From positions 1 through 35,901 of the forward strand of contig CAVCMG010000030.1 of assembly GCA_963603285.1 (NCBI GenBank): a stretch of DNA of 35,901 nt, given 5' to 3'. Positions 29,044 through 35,901 of the stretch are shown piece by piece. A model generated the notes under the pieces. The model was given only the letters and a program-made list of their open reading frames with translations, had not been told where the DNA came from and did not search any database. This DNA is from UBA11957 sp963603285 (GTDB lineage: Bacteria; Bacillota; Clostridia; Lachnospirales; Lachnospiraceae). Made by a program: the position numbers and the translations under genes. Numbering within the stretch: position 1 is the stretch's first letter; each line of letters begins with the position of its first letter.

Positions 29044-30009
29044 TTATTCAAGTTCATCATAAAAGATATTGTTTCCATCGATTCTCACATGACCAATGCT
29101 CTGCAAAAATTTTGAAAACGTGGCGTAGCCATATTCCTTTACATTGAAGTCCGGGAACGCATTGTGCACCTTCTGACCGGTGAAGCCCAGATCCATGCCA
29201 TTCTTTCCCGCAGCCCGGATCAGATCCAGCACATACGCGGACAGCTGCTCGCGCGTCTGTCTCGTATCTTTCATGCGGACAAAGACATTGTGATGATCCT
29301 TGACCGTCTCAAAGCGCTCCATTTCTTCGATAAATTTTGACAGCGTGCTGTAACCAAAGGTACGCACATCAAAATCCGAATACTTTTTGACCAGACGACT
29401 GCCAATCTCGCCGAGTCCGGTCTCCTTGCCGTTATTTTCATTACCGGTGATGATCTCGGCAATGGCTTCCTCCACATCCTGCTTGGAAAGTACAAATTCT
29501 TCCACAGCGGTCGTATTCTTATCTGCCTTTTTCTTCTTTCCGGAGGCGTTCTTCTCCTTGCTGTTTTCTGCCTCCTGGGCAGCCAACAGCTCCAGATTCG
29601 TAAATACGGTACAGGCCGCCCGGAAGGAACGGGGCGTCTTTGTCTCTCCCATACCGATGACATCCATGCCGGATTCCCGCAGACGTCCGGCCAGTCGTGT
29701 AAAATCACCGTCGCTGGATACAATGCAGAAGCCGTCCACATTCCCGGTATACAGAATATCCATCGCATCGATGATCAATGCAGAATCTGTCGCATTTTTC
29801 CCGGTCGTATTGGAAAACTGCTGGATCGGACTGATCGAGTTCTCCAGAAGCTCCTTTTTCCAGCGGCTCGTCTGGGTACTGGTCCAGTCACCGTAAATAC
29901 GCTTGTAGGTCACTGCGCCGTACTTTGTCATTTCATCCAGTATATACCGGATGTATTTTGCCGAAATGTTGTCTGAATCGATCAGAACAGCATAACGTAA
30001 ATCTTCCAT
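29044..30009 (-). CDS. NYN-domain protein with two OST-HTH (LOTUS) domains
   Basis: 321 residues from MEDLRYAVLIDSDNIS, after GAAAGGGAGCATATTTTT; an 18-codon extension is unsupported. The NYN/LabA-like PIN-fold domain (1-140) has VLIDSDNISAKYI, KNATDSALIIDAMDILYT and FCIVSSDGDFTRLAGRLRES: acidic metal residues typical of RNases. A Lys-rich linker follows (about 145-180). Two OST-HTH/LOTUS modules (about 185-255, YGYSTLSKFIEEMERF-like; about 265-321, YGYATFSKFLQSIGHVRIDG) are RNA-binding. Probably an RNA-processing nuclease; targets unknown. It is an uncommon member of a glycolysis string. Confidence 0.85.
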   Translation of the reverse strand: MEDLRYAVLIDSDNISAKYIRYILDEMTKYGAVTYKRIYGDWTSTQTSRWKKELLENSISPIQQFSNTTGKNATDSALIIDAMDILYTGNVDGFCIVSSDGDFTRLAGRLRESGMDVIGMGETKTPRSFRAACTVFTNLELLAAQEAENSKEKNASGKKKKADKNTTAVEEFVLSKQDVEEAIAEIITGNENNGKETGLGEIGSRLVKKYSDFDVRTFGYSTLSKFIEEMERFETVKDHHNVFVRMKDTRQTREQLSAYVLDLIRAAGKNGMDLGFTGQKVHNAFPDFNVKEYGYATFSKFLQSIGHVRIDGNNIFYDELE

Positions 30010-30116
30010 AAAAATATGCTCCCTTTCCACAGTGCATCCCGCCTTTTTCGTCGTTATCCACACACAAAGCGGCCGAATCCACCGTAAAAACTATAAAAGC
30101 CTTTCGCAAAAAGTAA

Positions 30117-30148
30117 TCCCTCCGACAGCCCTGCAGCCATCGGAGGGA
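30117..30148 (-). terminator. Terminator of tpiA
   Basis: TCCCTCCGA, loop, TCGGAGGGA: a perfect 9-bp stem, followed on the minus strand by TTACTTTTTGCG. It separates tpiA from the NYN gene. Confidence 0.85.
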
Positions 30149-30171
30149 ACACATTTTGTCACATCATAAAC

Positions 30172-30921
30172 TTATTTGTAGTTTACAATCTTTCCAAAAT
30201 CCGGTTTCAGGGAAGCTCCGCCTACCAGACCGCCATCGATGTCTGCTTTTGCAAACAGCTCTGCTGCGTTGCCTGCATTTACAGATCCGCCGTACTGGAT
30301 ACGAACAGCCTCTGCTGTAGCCTCGTCATAAACCTCTTTGATGCACTCACGGATAGCACCGCAAACCTCTTCTGCCTGATCGGATGTAGCTGTCTTACCA
30401 GTTCCGATAGCCCAGATCGGCTCGTATGCGATAACCATGGAAGCAACCTGCTCTGCACTTACGCCAACCAGATCGGATTTGATCTGTGTGCGGATCCAGT
30501 CCAGAGTGATGCCCATTTCTCTCTGCTCCAGTGTCTCACCGCAGCAAAGGATAGGAGTCAGACCTGCTTCGAAAGCTTTTTTCACTTTCTTGTTCAGCAG
30601 AGCGTCGTCCTCTTTGAAGTAATCTCTTCTCTCGGAATGTCCAAGGATAACGTATTTAACACCAGCGTCTTTGAGCATTGCTGCGGAAATCTCACCTGTG
30701 TAAGCACCTTTCTCCTCGAAGTACATATTCTCAGCACCTACCTCGATGTTGGAACCCTTGCAGGCCTCAACGACCGGTACGATGTCGATAGCCGGTACAC
30801 AGAAAACTACGTCTACGTCATCGCTGACTACTAACGGTTTCAGTGTTTCTACTAATTTGACTGCTTCGCTGGGAGTCATGTTCATCTTCCAGTTACCAGC
30901 AACGATTTTTCTTCTTGCCAT
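30172..30921 (-). CDS. tpiA: Triosephosphate isomerase
   Basis: 249 residues, standard size. Interconverts dihydroxyacetone phosphate and glyceraldehyde 3-phosphate. Catalytic residues present: Asn and Lys in GNWKMNMT, His in ILGHSERRDYFK, Glu in VIAYEPIWAIGTGKTA (loop 6), phosphate-binding IQYGGSVNAGNAAEL and GLVGGASLKPDFGKIV. It follows pgk after 59 bases and has its own candidate promoter. CAGGAGGATACATCCC precedes the ATG. Confidence 0.99.
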   Translation of the reverse strand: MARRKIVAGNWKMNMTPSEAVKLVETLKPLVVSDDVDVVFCVPAIDIVPVVEACKGSNIEVGAENMYFEEKGAYTGEISAAMLKDAGVKYVILGHSERRDYFKEDDALLNKKVKKAFEAGLTPILCCGETLEQREMGITLDWIRTQIKSDLVGVSAEQVASMVIAYEPIWAIGTGKTATSDQAEEVCGAIRECIKEVYDEATAEAVRIQYGGSVNAGNAAELFAKADIDGGLVGGASLKPDFGKIVNYK

Positions 30922-30940
30922 GGGATGTATCCTCCTGAAA

Positions 30941-30969
30941 ATTATCTTTTATAGTATCTGCTTTGTAAA
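30941..30969 (-). promoter_or_regulatory. Candidate tpiA promoter
   Basis: On the minus strand, TTTACA, 17 bases, GATAAT between pgk and tpiA. tpiA may therefore be made from here as well as by read-through from pgk. Confidence 0.5.
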
Positions 30970-30980
30970 CAGTTACTTAC

Positions 30981-32192
30981 TTATTTATCATCTGCTGCTG
31001 CTACGCCCGGAAGCTCCTTACCCTCAAGGAATTCCAGAGAAGCGCCGCCGCCTGTGGAGATGTGGCTCATCTTGTCACCGAAGCCCAGCTGGTTAACAGC
31101 TGCTGCGGAATCGCCGCCGCCGATGATGGTGATACCATCGATATCAGCCAGTGCTTTGGCTACAGCTACTGTACCTGCTGCGAAATTCGGCATTTCGAAT
31201 ACGCCCATCGGTCCGTTCCATACAACAGTCTTGGCGTCTTTTACAGCGTTTGCATACAGCTCTCTTGTCTTCGGTCCGATATCCATACCCATCTCGTCCG
31301 GAGCCATGCTGCCCTCAACTACGCGGGATTCAGCATCGTTCTTGAACTCTTTGGCTACTACGGTATCTACCGGAAGCAGGAAGTTTACGCCTTTTGCTTT
31401 GGCTTTCTCGATCATCTCTTTTGCGTAATCCAGATAATCATCCTCGCACAGGGATGTACCGATCTCGTATCCTCTTGCCTTTGCAAAGGTATAAGCCATA
31501 CCACCACCGATGATCAGTGTGTCAACCTTTTCCAGCAGGTTGTTGATAACGGAGATCTTAGAGGATACTTTGGATCCGCCAAGGATAGCTACGAACGGAC
31601 GTACCGGGTTCTCTACAGCATTGCCAAGGAACTCGATCTCTTTCTGCATCAGATAACCTACTGCACAGTTGCCGCCTTTTTCGCGGATGTATTTGGTTAC
31701 ACCGGCTACGGAAGCGTGTGCTCTGTGGGAAGAACCGAAAGCATCGCATACATAATCGTCAGCCAGATCAGCCAGCTCTTTGGAGAACTCTTCGCCGTTC
31801 TTTGTCTCTTCTTTGCCACGGAAACGTGTATTCTGCAGAAGAACAACATCGCCGTCCTTCATCTCTGCTACAGCCTTTGTAGCTGCTTCGCCTGTTACGT
31901 TGTAATCAGATACGAAGTTTACCGGAGCACCCAGCTTCTCAGCCAGTCTCTCAGCTACCGGAGCCAGGGACTCGCCCTCGTTCGGTCCGTTCTTTACTTT
32001 ACCAAGGTGGGAGCACAGAATAACCTTAGCGCCCTCGCCGGTCAGCTTTTTGATGGTCGGCAGAGCTGCTACGATACGTGTCTCGTCTGTGATCTTGCCA
32101 TCCTGCAGCGGCACGTTGAAGTCGCAGCGGACAAGGACTCTCTTACCTTTCAGATCTTTTAAATCATCTACGGTCTTTTTATTTAAACCCAT
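30981..32192 (-). CDS. pgk: Phosphoglycerate kinase
   Basis: 403 residues. Transfers the acyl phosphate of 1,3-bisphosphoglycerate to ADP. Present: VLVRCDFNVPLQDGKI, SHLGK, CDAFGSSHRAHASVAG, VAILGGSKVSSKI, GGMAYTFAKARGYEIG, WNGPMGVFEMPNFA and GGGDSAAAVNQLGFGDKMSH with the STGGGASLEFLEGKELPGV end. All substrate- and nucleotide-binding segments look intact. CAGGAGGTAAGAAACA precedes the ATG. No promoter is visible in the 34 bases after the gap terminator, so it is probably read through from gap. Confidence 0.99.
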   Translation of the reverse strand: MGLNKKTVDDLKDLKGKRVLVRCDFNVPLQDGKITDETRIVAALPTIKKLTGEGAKVILCSHLGKVKNGPNEGESLAPVAERLAEKLGAPVNFVSDYNVTGEAATKAVAEMKDGDVVLLQNTRFRGKEETKNGEEFSKELADLADDYVCDAFGSSHRAHASVAGVTKYIREKGGNCAVGYLMQKEIEFLGNAVENPVRPFVAILGGSKVSSKISVINNLLEKVDTLIIGGGMAYTFAKARGYEIGTSLCEDDYLDYAKEMIEKAKAKGVNFLLPVDTVVAKEFKNDAESRVVEGSMAPDEMGMDIGPKTRELYANAVKDAKTVVWNGPMGVFEMPNFAAGTVAVAKALADIDGITIIGGGDSAAAVNQLGFGDKMSHISTGGGASLEFLEGKELPGVAAADDK

Positions 32193-32226
32193 TGTTTCTT
32201 ACCTCCTGTATATTCTGGAATCGTAA

Positions 32227-32258
32227 AAAGGGTCCGGTCCAAAAAGACCGGACCCTTT
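32227..32258 (-). terminator. Attenuating terminator between gap and pgk
   Basis: AAAGGGTCCGGTC, CAAAAA, GACCGGACCCTTT, a 13-bp stem with a T run on the minus strand. It would make gap more abundant than pgk, with read-through feeding pgk. Confidence 0.88.
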
Positions 32259-32300
32259 GTTGGATCTTATACCGCGTACAAAATACGCACTCTGGAAGAC

Positions 32301-33317
32301 TTATGCTAACTCAGAGAAGTATTTGATTGTACGAACCATCTGGCTTGTGTAGGAGTTCTCGTTATCATACCAGGAAACAACCTGAACCTCATACAGACCA
32401 TCACCGATCTCAGCTACCATTGTCTGAGTAGCATCGAACAGGGAACCAAATCTCATACCAACGATATCGGAAGATACGATCTCGTCTGTATTGTAACCGA
32501 AGGACTCATTGGAAGCTGCTTTCATAGCTGCGTTGATGCCTTCTTTAGTTACGTTCTCACCCTTAACAACTGCTGTCAGGATAGTTGTGGAACCTGTCGG
32601 TGTAGGAACACGCTGAGCAGAACCGATCAGTTTGCCGTTCAGTTCCGGAATTACCAGACCGATAGCTTTTGCAGCACCTGTGCTGTTCGGAACGATATTA
32701 ACTGCAGCTGCACGGGATCTTCTCAGATCGCCTTTTCTCTGCGGTCCGTCCAGAGTCATCTGGTCGCCTGTGTAAGCGTGGATTGTGCACATGATACCGG
32801 ACTGGATAGCTGCATATTTGTTCAGAGCGTCAGCCATCGGAGCCAGGCAGTTTGTTGTACAGGAAGCAGCGGAGATGATCTTATCTTCTGCTTTCAGTGT
32901 CTCATGGTTTACATTGTAAACGATGGTCGGAAGATCGTTACCAGCCGGAGCGGAGATAACAACTTTACGAGCACCTGCATTGATATGAGCCTGAGCTTTT
33001 TCTTTGGATGTGTAGAAACCGGAGCACTCCAGAACTACGTCAACACCAAGCTCGCCCCACGGACAATTGTTAGCATCCGGGAATGCATAGATCTTGATCT
33101 CTTTACCATCAACTGTGATGGAATCTTCGCCAGCGGAAACTGTTTCTGCTTTCTCATATTTACCCTGAGAAGAGTCATATTTTAACAGATGAGCCAGCAT
33201 TTTCGGGCTTGTTAAGTCGTTGATAGCTACTACTTCATAACCTTCAGCACCAAACATCTGTCTGAAAGCCAGACGACCGATACGGCCGAAACCATTAATT
33301 GCAACTTTTACTGCCAT
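32301..33317 (-). CDS. gap: Glyceraldehyde-3-phosphate dehydrogenase
   Basis: 338 residues. NAD-binding start AVKVAINGFGRIGRLAFRQM, catalytic Cys in SAASCTTNCLAPMADAL, His in CTIHAYTGDQM, and VPTPTGSTTILTAV, GLVIPELNGKLIGSAQRV. Asp in NDLTSP is consistent with NAD preference. It is probably the main catabolic GAPDH. A good promoter lies about 75 bases upstream of the start, and AGGAGGAACTAGAAAC precedes the ATG. First gene of the glycolytic string in transcription order. Confidence 0.99.
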   Translation of the reverse strand: MAVKVAINGFGRIGRLAFRQMFGAEGYEVVAINDLTSPKMLAHLLKYDSSQGKYEKAETVSAGEDSITVDGKEIKIYAFPDANNCPWGELGVDVVLECSGFYTSKEKAQAHINAGARKVVISAPAGNDLPTIVYNVNHETLKAEDKIISAASCTTNCLAPMADALNKYAAIQSGIMCTIHAYTGDQMTLDGPQRKGDLRRSRAAAVNIVPNSTGAAKAIGLVIPELNGKLIGSAQRVPTPTGSTTILTAVVKGENVTKEGINAAMKAASNESFGYNTDEIVSSDIVGMRFGSLFDATQTMVAEIGDGLYEVQVVSWYDNENSYTSQMVRTIKYFSELA

Positions 33318-33390
33318 GTTTCTAGTTCCTCCTAAAAGTGAATGAATAGTTGTGGTCTGGGGGGAAAACCCAATCTACCACCTGTTTAAT

Positions 33391-33419
33391 ATAATACCCA
33401 ATAGTTATCCAAAATTCAA
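33391..33419 (-). promoter_or_regulatory. gap promoter
   Basis: On the minus strand, TTGAAT, 17 bases, TATTAT. It would give a leader of about 65 bases before gap. Confidence 0.75.
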
Positions 33420-33481
33420 GAGGCTTTTTCCAATAACACGCAAGAATATAGGAGAAAATACCCGTCTAATATTCCATTTTC

Positions 33482-34642
33482 TTATATACTTTTCACAGGT
33501 TCCCCCTCCATCCTGCGCAGTTTCTCCACATTTTCCCGGATACGCTCTGCAACATACAGAATATCGGCCCGGCTGCTTCTGGCCCCGAGGGTGATTCGCA
33601 GGGCACCACGGCTGTAGCTTTCCGGCACCTGCAGGGTGCCAAGGACATGGGACGCTGTACTGTCGCTGGAGGTACAGGCAGCTCCGGCGGAAACACAGAT
33701 ACCTTCCTGCTGCAAAAGCAGGGCCAGGCTGCGCCCGTCGATATCCTTGAAACAGAAATGCACGTTACCGGGAAGTCGTCTTCTGGCATCTCCTGTCAGG
33801 CGGCTTCCCGGGATCTGTGTCAGCTTTTCGATCATAAGATCCCTTAAAGGCCGTATGGCTGCTGCCTCCCATGGCAGTCTGGTCTCACACAGTCCGGCGG
33901 CTTCTCCGAGGGCTACGATACCGGCTACGTTTTCAGTTCCGGCACGGTGGCCGCTCTCCTGCGAACCGCCGTAGATCATGGGCTGTAAGGGGAATGTTTT
34001 CTGGCAGTACAGAAAACCGCAGCCTTTCAGTCCGTAGAATTTATGGGCGGAGGCGCTTAGACAGGTGATATTCCAGGCTTTGACATCTATGGGCAGGTGG
34101 CCGACAACCTGTACAGCATCGGTATGGAAGGGGATGCCATATTCGGCGGCCAGCGCGCCGATCTCGGCGATGGGCTGTATGGTACCGATTTCATTGTTGG
34201 CAAACATTACGGAGAGCAGACGGGTGTCTCTGCGGATATGTTTTTCGATCTGTTTGGGGTGGATCTGGCCGTTTTTGTCCGGCTGTATATAGCTGACACG
34301 GACGCCGCGCTGTTCGAGGGCTTTTGCGGTATTTAAGATGGCGTGATGTTCGATGGTAGTGGTGATGATGTGGGCGGGTCTGCCAAAGGGGCAGCTGTTT
34401 TGCAGAATCCAGTTATCAGCTTCGGTACCGCCGGAGGTGAAGTGGATTTCTTCGGGATCGGCGTTTATGAGGCTGGCAGCTTTTTTGCGGGCTGTTTCTA
34501 TGGCTTCGTGGGCTTCCTGACCGTTTTGACAGACGGCGGAGGGGTTGCCGAAGCGGTCTTTGAGCCAGGGGAGGGTTTTCTGGATGACTTCGGGGGCGGG
34601 TGGGGTGGTGGCGGCGTAGTCCATATATAGGAGTCTGGGCAT
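33482..34642 (-). CDS. Cysteine desulfurase (NifS/IscS family)
   Basis: 386 residues. Removes sulfur from cysteine for Fe-S clusters and other sulfur compounds, using pyridoxal phosphate. Present: LLYMDYAATTPPAPEVIQKT, PLP-binding Lys in SASAHKFYGLKGCGF, SGGTEADNWIL near the cofactor, and catalytic loop ICVSAGAACTSSDSTASHVL with the active Cys. It is class I/II intermediate in length. No Fe-S scaffold lies beside it. xerD is upstream, with a terminator between them. Confidence 0.93.
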   Translation of the reverse strand: MPRLLYMDYAATTPPAPEVIQKTLPWLKDRFGNPSAVCQNGQEAHEAIETARKKAASLINADPEEIHFTSGGTEADNWILQNSCPFGRPAHIITTTIEHHAILNTAKALEQRGVRVSYIQPDKNGQIHPKQIEKHIRRDTRLLSVMFANNEIGTIQPIAEIGALAAEYGIPFHTDAVQVVGHLPIDVKAWNITCLSASAHKFYGLKGCGFLYCQKTFPLQPMIYGGSQESGHRAGTENVAGIVALGEAAGLCETRLPWEAAAIRPLRDLMIEKLTQIPGSRLTGDARRRLPGNVHFCFKDIDGRSLALLLQQEGICVSAGAACTSSDSTASHVLGTLQVPESYSRGALRITLGARSSRADILYVAERIRENVEKLRRMEGEPVKSI

Positions 34643-34723
34643 GGGGAGTGTCCTTTTTTATGATACACACTTACTTTTACGATATGCTTAAAGGTAATAA
34701 TTTGTTTATGACGGACGAAAAAA

Positions 34724-34748
34724 TCCCGGCACAGAGTCTGTACCGGGA
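34724..34748 (-). terminator. Terminator of xerD
   Basis: TCCCGG.ACAGA against TCTGT.CCGGGA, with TTTTTTCG following on the minus strand. It lies 8 bases after the xerD stop. Confidence 0.88.
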
Positions 34749-34755
34749 GAATCTC

Positions 34756-35634
34756 TCAGATTACGTTCGGATGGTAGGTGTCGTAGGTGGTGCGCATGTG
34801 TTGCATCTGCATCTGGACGTACATCTGGGTAGTGGAGATGTCGGAGTGGCCGAGCATCTGCTGGACGGTGTGGATGTCGGCGCCGTTCTGGATGAGGTGG
34901 GCGGCGAAGGAATGACGTAGGGTGTGCGGAGTGATGTCCGCCTGGATTCCGGCATCTTCGGCGTAGCCTTTTAACAGTTTCCAGAAGCCCTGGCGGCTCA
35001 TGGGGCGGCCCTGGCAGTTCGGGAAAAGGTACGGGCAGTCATCGGTGACGAGGGCCGGGCGGGCTGCTCCGAGGTATTGCTGCAGGCTCTGACGGGCAGC
35101 GTCTCCGAAGGGGATCATGCGATCGTGGGAGGGGCTGCTGATATAGGCCAGGGGCAGATTAACGTCGGTAACTTTAAGGCTGATCAGCTCACTGACACGG
35201 ATACCGGTGGCGTATAAAAGCTCAAGCATGGCCCGGTCGCGCATGCCTTTCGGTGTATCTGTTCTTGGCTGGCTCATCAGACGGTCCAGCTGCTCTACGG
35301 AAAGAATGACCGGCGCTTTCTTTTCTACCTTTGGCGGGTGCAGCTGTTCGGACGGATCCTCCTCGATCTTTCTGGCTCTGAACAGGTAGTGAAAGAAGGC
35401 ATGGAGGGAAGCCACGTTTCTGGATACCGTGGAGGAAGCAAACTGCCGTTTTTCCAGATATAACAGATACGAGCGGATATTGGTTGCTGTGATCTGACGA
35501 ACATCCGTAATTTCCTGTTCGGCAAAAAAAGCCGCAGCCTTCTGCAGGTCTCTGCGGTATGATGCCTCTGTGTTGGCAGAGGACTTCTTATCCTCGCGCA
35601 AATATGTAATAAATTCCTGGATCTCGTCTCTCAT
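34756..35634 (-). CDS. xerD: Tyrosine recombinase XerD-like
   Basis: 292 residues from MRDEIQEFITYLREDKKSSA, close to the family length of about 295; a 22-codon extension is unsupported. The N-terminal core-binding domain precedes a catalytic domain with Arg in LYATGIRVSELISL, HTLRHSFAAHLIQNGADIHT, and QQMLGHSDISTTQMY ending in the nucleophile Tyr. It resolves chromosome dimers at dif, together with a XerC-like partner not in this window. It could be the single XerS-like/XerC type, but the length and HTLRH core fit XerD. It is likely a housekeeping gene, unlike the phage integrase. Confidence 0.9.
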   Translation of the reverse strand: MRDEIQEFITYLREDKKSSANTEASYRRDLQKAAAFFAEQEITDVRQITATNIRSYLLYLEKRQFASSTVSRNVASLHAFFHYLFRARKIEEDPSEQLHPPKVEKKAPVILSVEQLDRLMSQPRTDTPKGMRDRAMLELLYATGIRVSELISLKVTDVNLPLAYISSPSHDRMIPFGDAARQSLQQYLGAARPALVTDDCPYLFPNCQGRPMSRQGFWKLLKGYAEDAGIQADITPHTLRHSFAAHLIQNGADIHTVQQMLGHSDISTTQMYVQMQMQHMRTTYDTYHPNVI

Positions 35635-35901
35635 CTTCTCTTCCCCGTCTGTACACATGTCCGCTTTTCGCGGCGTTTTCTGTAACACATTTAAACACAC
35701 TTCTTAACAAATTGCAAACGTCATTTTTCCTTTATTTTTTAACATTTTTCGGCATTTTTTACACATGGACAATATCTTGTTTTATTTACAGTGTGTTCAT
35801 CTATATCTTGTTTTTTTTCTTTTTTGTGAGCCGTTTATTTTTTCGTAAGGTTGGTTGAAAATGCAAGTGCACGTTTGAAGATGTAAATGCACGATAGGAA
35901 A
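35635..35901. other. AT-rich intergenic stretch with short direct repeats
   Basis: No reading frame of note. ATATCTTGTTTT occurs at 35772 and 35803, and ATG(C/T)AA(G/A)TGCACG at 35861 and 35881, the latter pair 20 bases apart. These may be regulator sites for genes beyond the right edge. Confidence 0.4.

Noticed and set aside
1..35901. CRISPR array.
   Set aside because: The only regular array is the in-frame 18-bp coding repeat; there are no spacers or cas genes.

Overview
The window looks like a Bacillota chromosome, most likely a gut Lachnospiraceae-type clostridium. This is judged from strong AGGAGG-type ribosome binding sites, TTG/GTG starts next to good Shine-Dalgarno sequences, consensus sigma-A promoters, a moderate GC content and the gene content. 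No 16S or other species marker is present, so the family is an inference. Nearly all chromosomal genes are on the minus strand.

Left part (1 to about 15,065): one end of a temperate siphovirus-type prophage inserted at the 3' end of the tmRNA gene. Leftward early genes include a sigma-like late regulator, a DUF6291 replication protein, Gp157, a DUF1064 nuclease-like protein, SSB, an HNH-type protein, a NinB-like protein, an 18-repeat hexapeptide beta-helix protein, a Rad52/Sak-type annealing protein, a tRNA-Arg(CCG) and a degenerate tRNA-like sequence. Two rightward cargo genes with their own promoters interrupt this block: a DUF4145 protein, and a membrane protein broken by a 10-N assembly gap. 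Next comes a lysis/lysogeny switch with divergent promoters and phased operators, a CI-like repressor and an ImmA-like protease. A 256-bp inverted-repeat cassette follows that looks like a type I toxin-antitoxin pair, then a candidate small RNA, a lipoprotein and a tyrosine integrase. The structural, packaging and lysis genes and the far attachment site lie outside the window to the left.

Middle (15,066 to 20,434): ssrA (tmRNA, tag AADENYALAA), smpB, rnr, secG and eno. This is the trans-translation and export half of a string commonly found in Firmicutes, gap-pgk-tpi-gpmI-eno-secG-rnr-smpB-ssrA. The tmRNA is preceded by a structured leader of about 173 nt downstream of a perfect-hexamer promoter. 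Two related hairpin-rich intergenic elements flank rnr.

Middle right (20,531 to 27,385): a carbohydrate island sits between gpmI and eno. A LacI-type regulator and a promoter overlapped by a perfect 16-bp inverted repeat control a tight five-gene operon. Its first gene is an in-frame chimera of IolC (inositol-pathway kinase) and the C-terminal part of IolG (inositol dehydrogenase). After it come a TIM-barrel isomerase, IolH, an iron-dependent alcohol dehydrogenase and an MFS carrier. The chimera lacks the catalytic end of the kinase and the NAD-binding half of the dehydrogenase, which suggests a deletion has crippled an inositol pathway.

Right (27,398 to 35,901): gpmI, a NYN/OST-HTH RNA-binding nuclease-like protein, tpiA, pgk and gap (lower glycolysis, with promoters and terminators around gap and tpiA), then a cysteine desulfurase and a XerD recombinase. 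An AT-rich intergenic stretch with short direct repeats closes the window.
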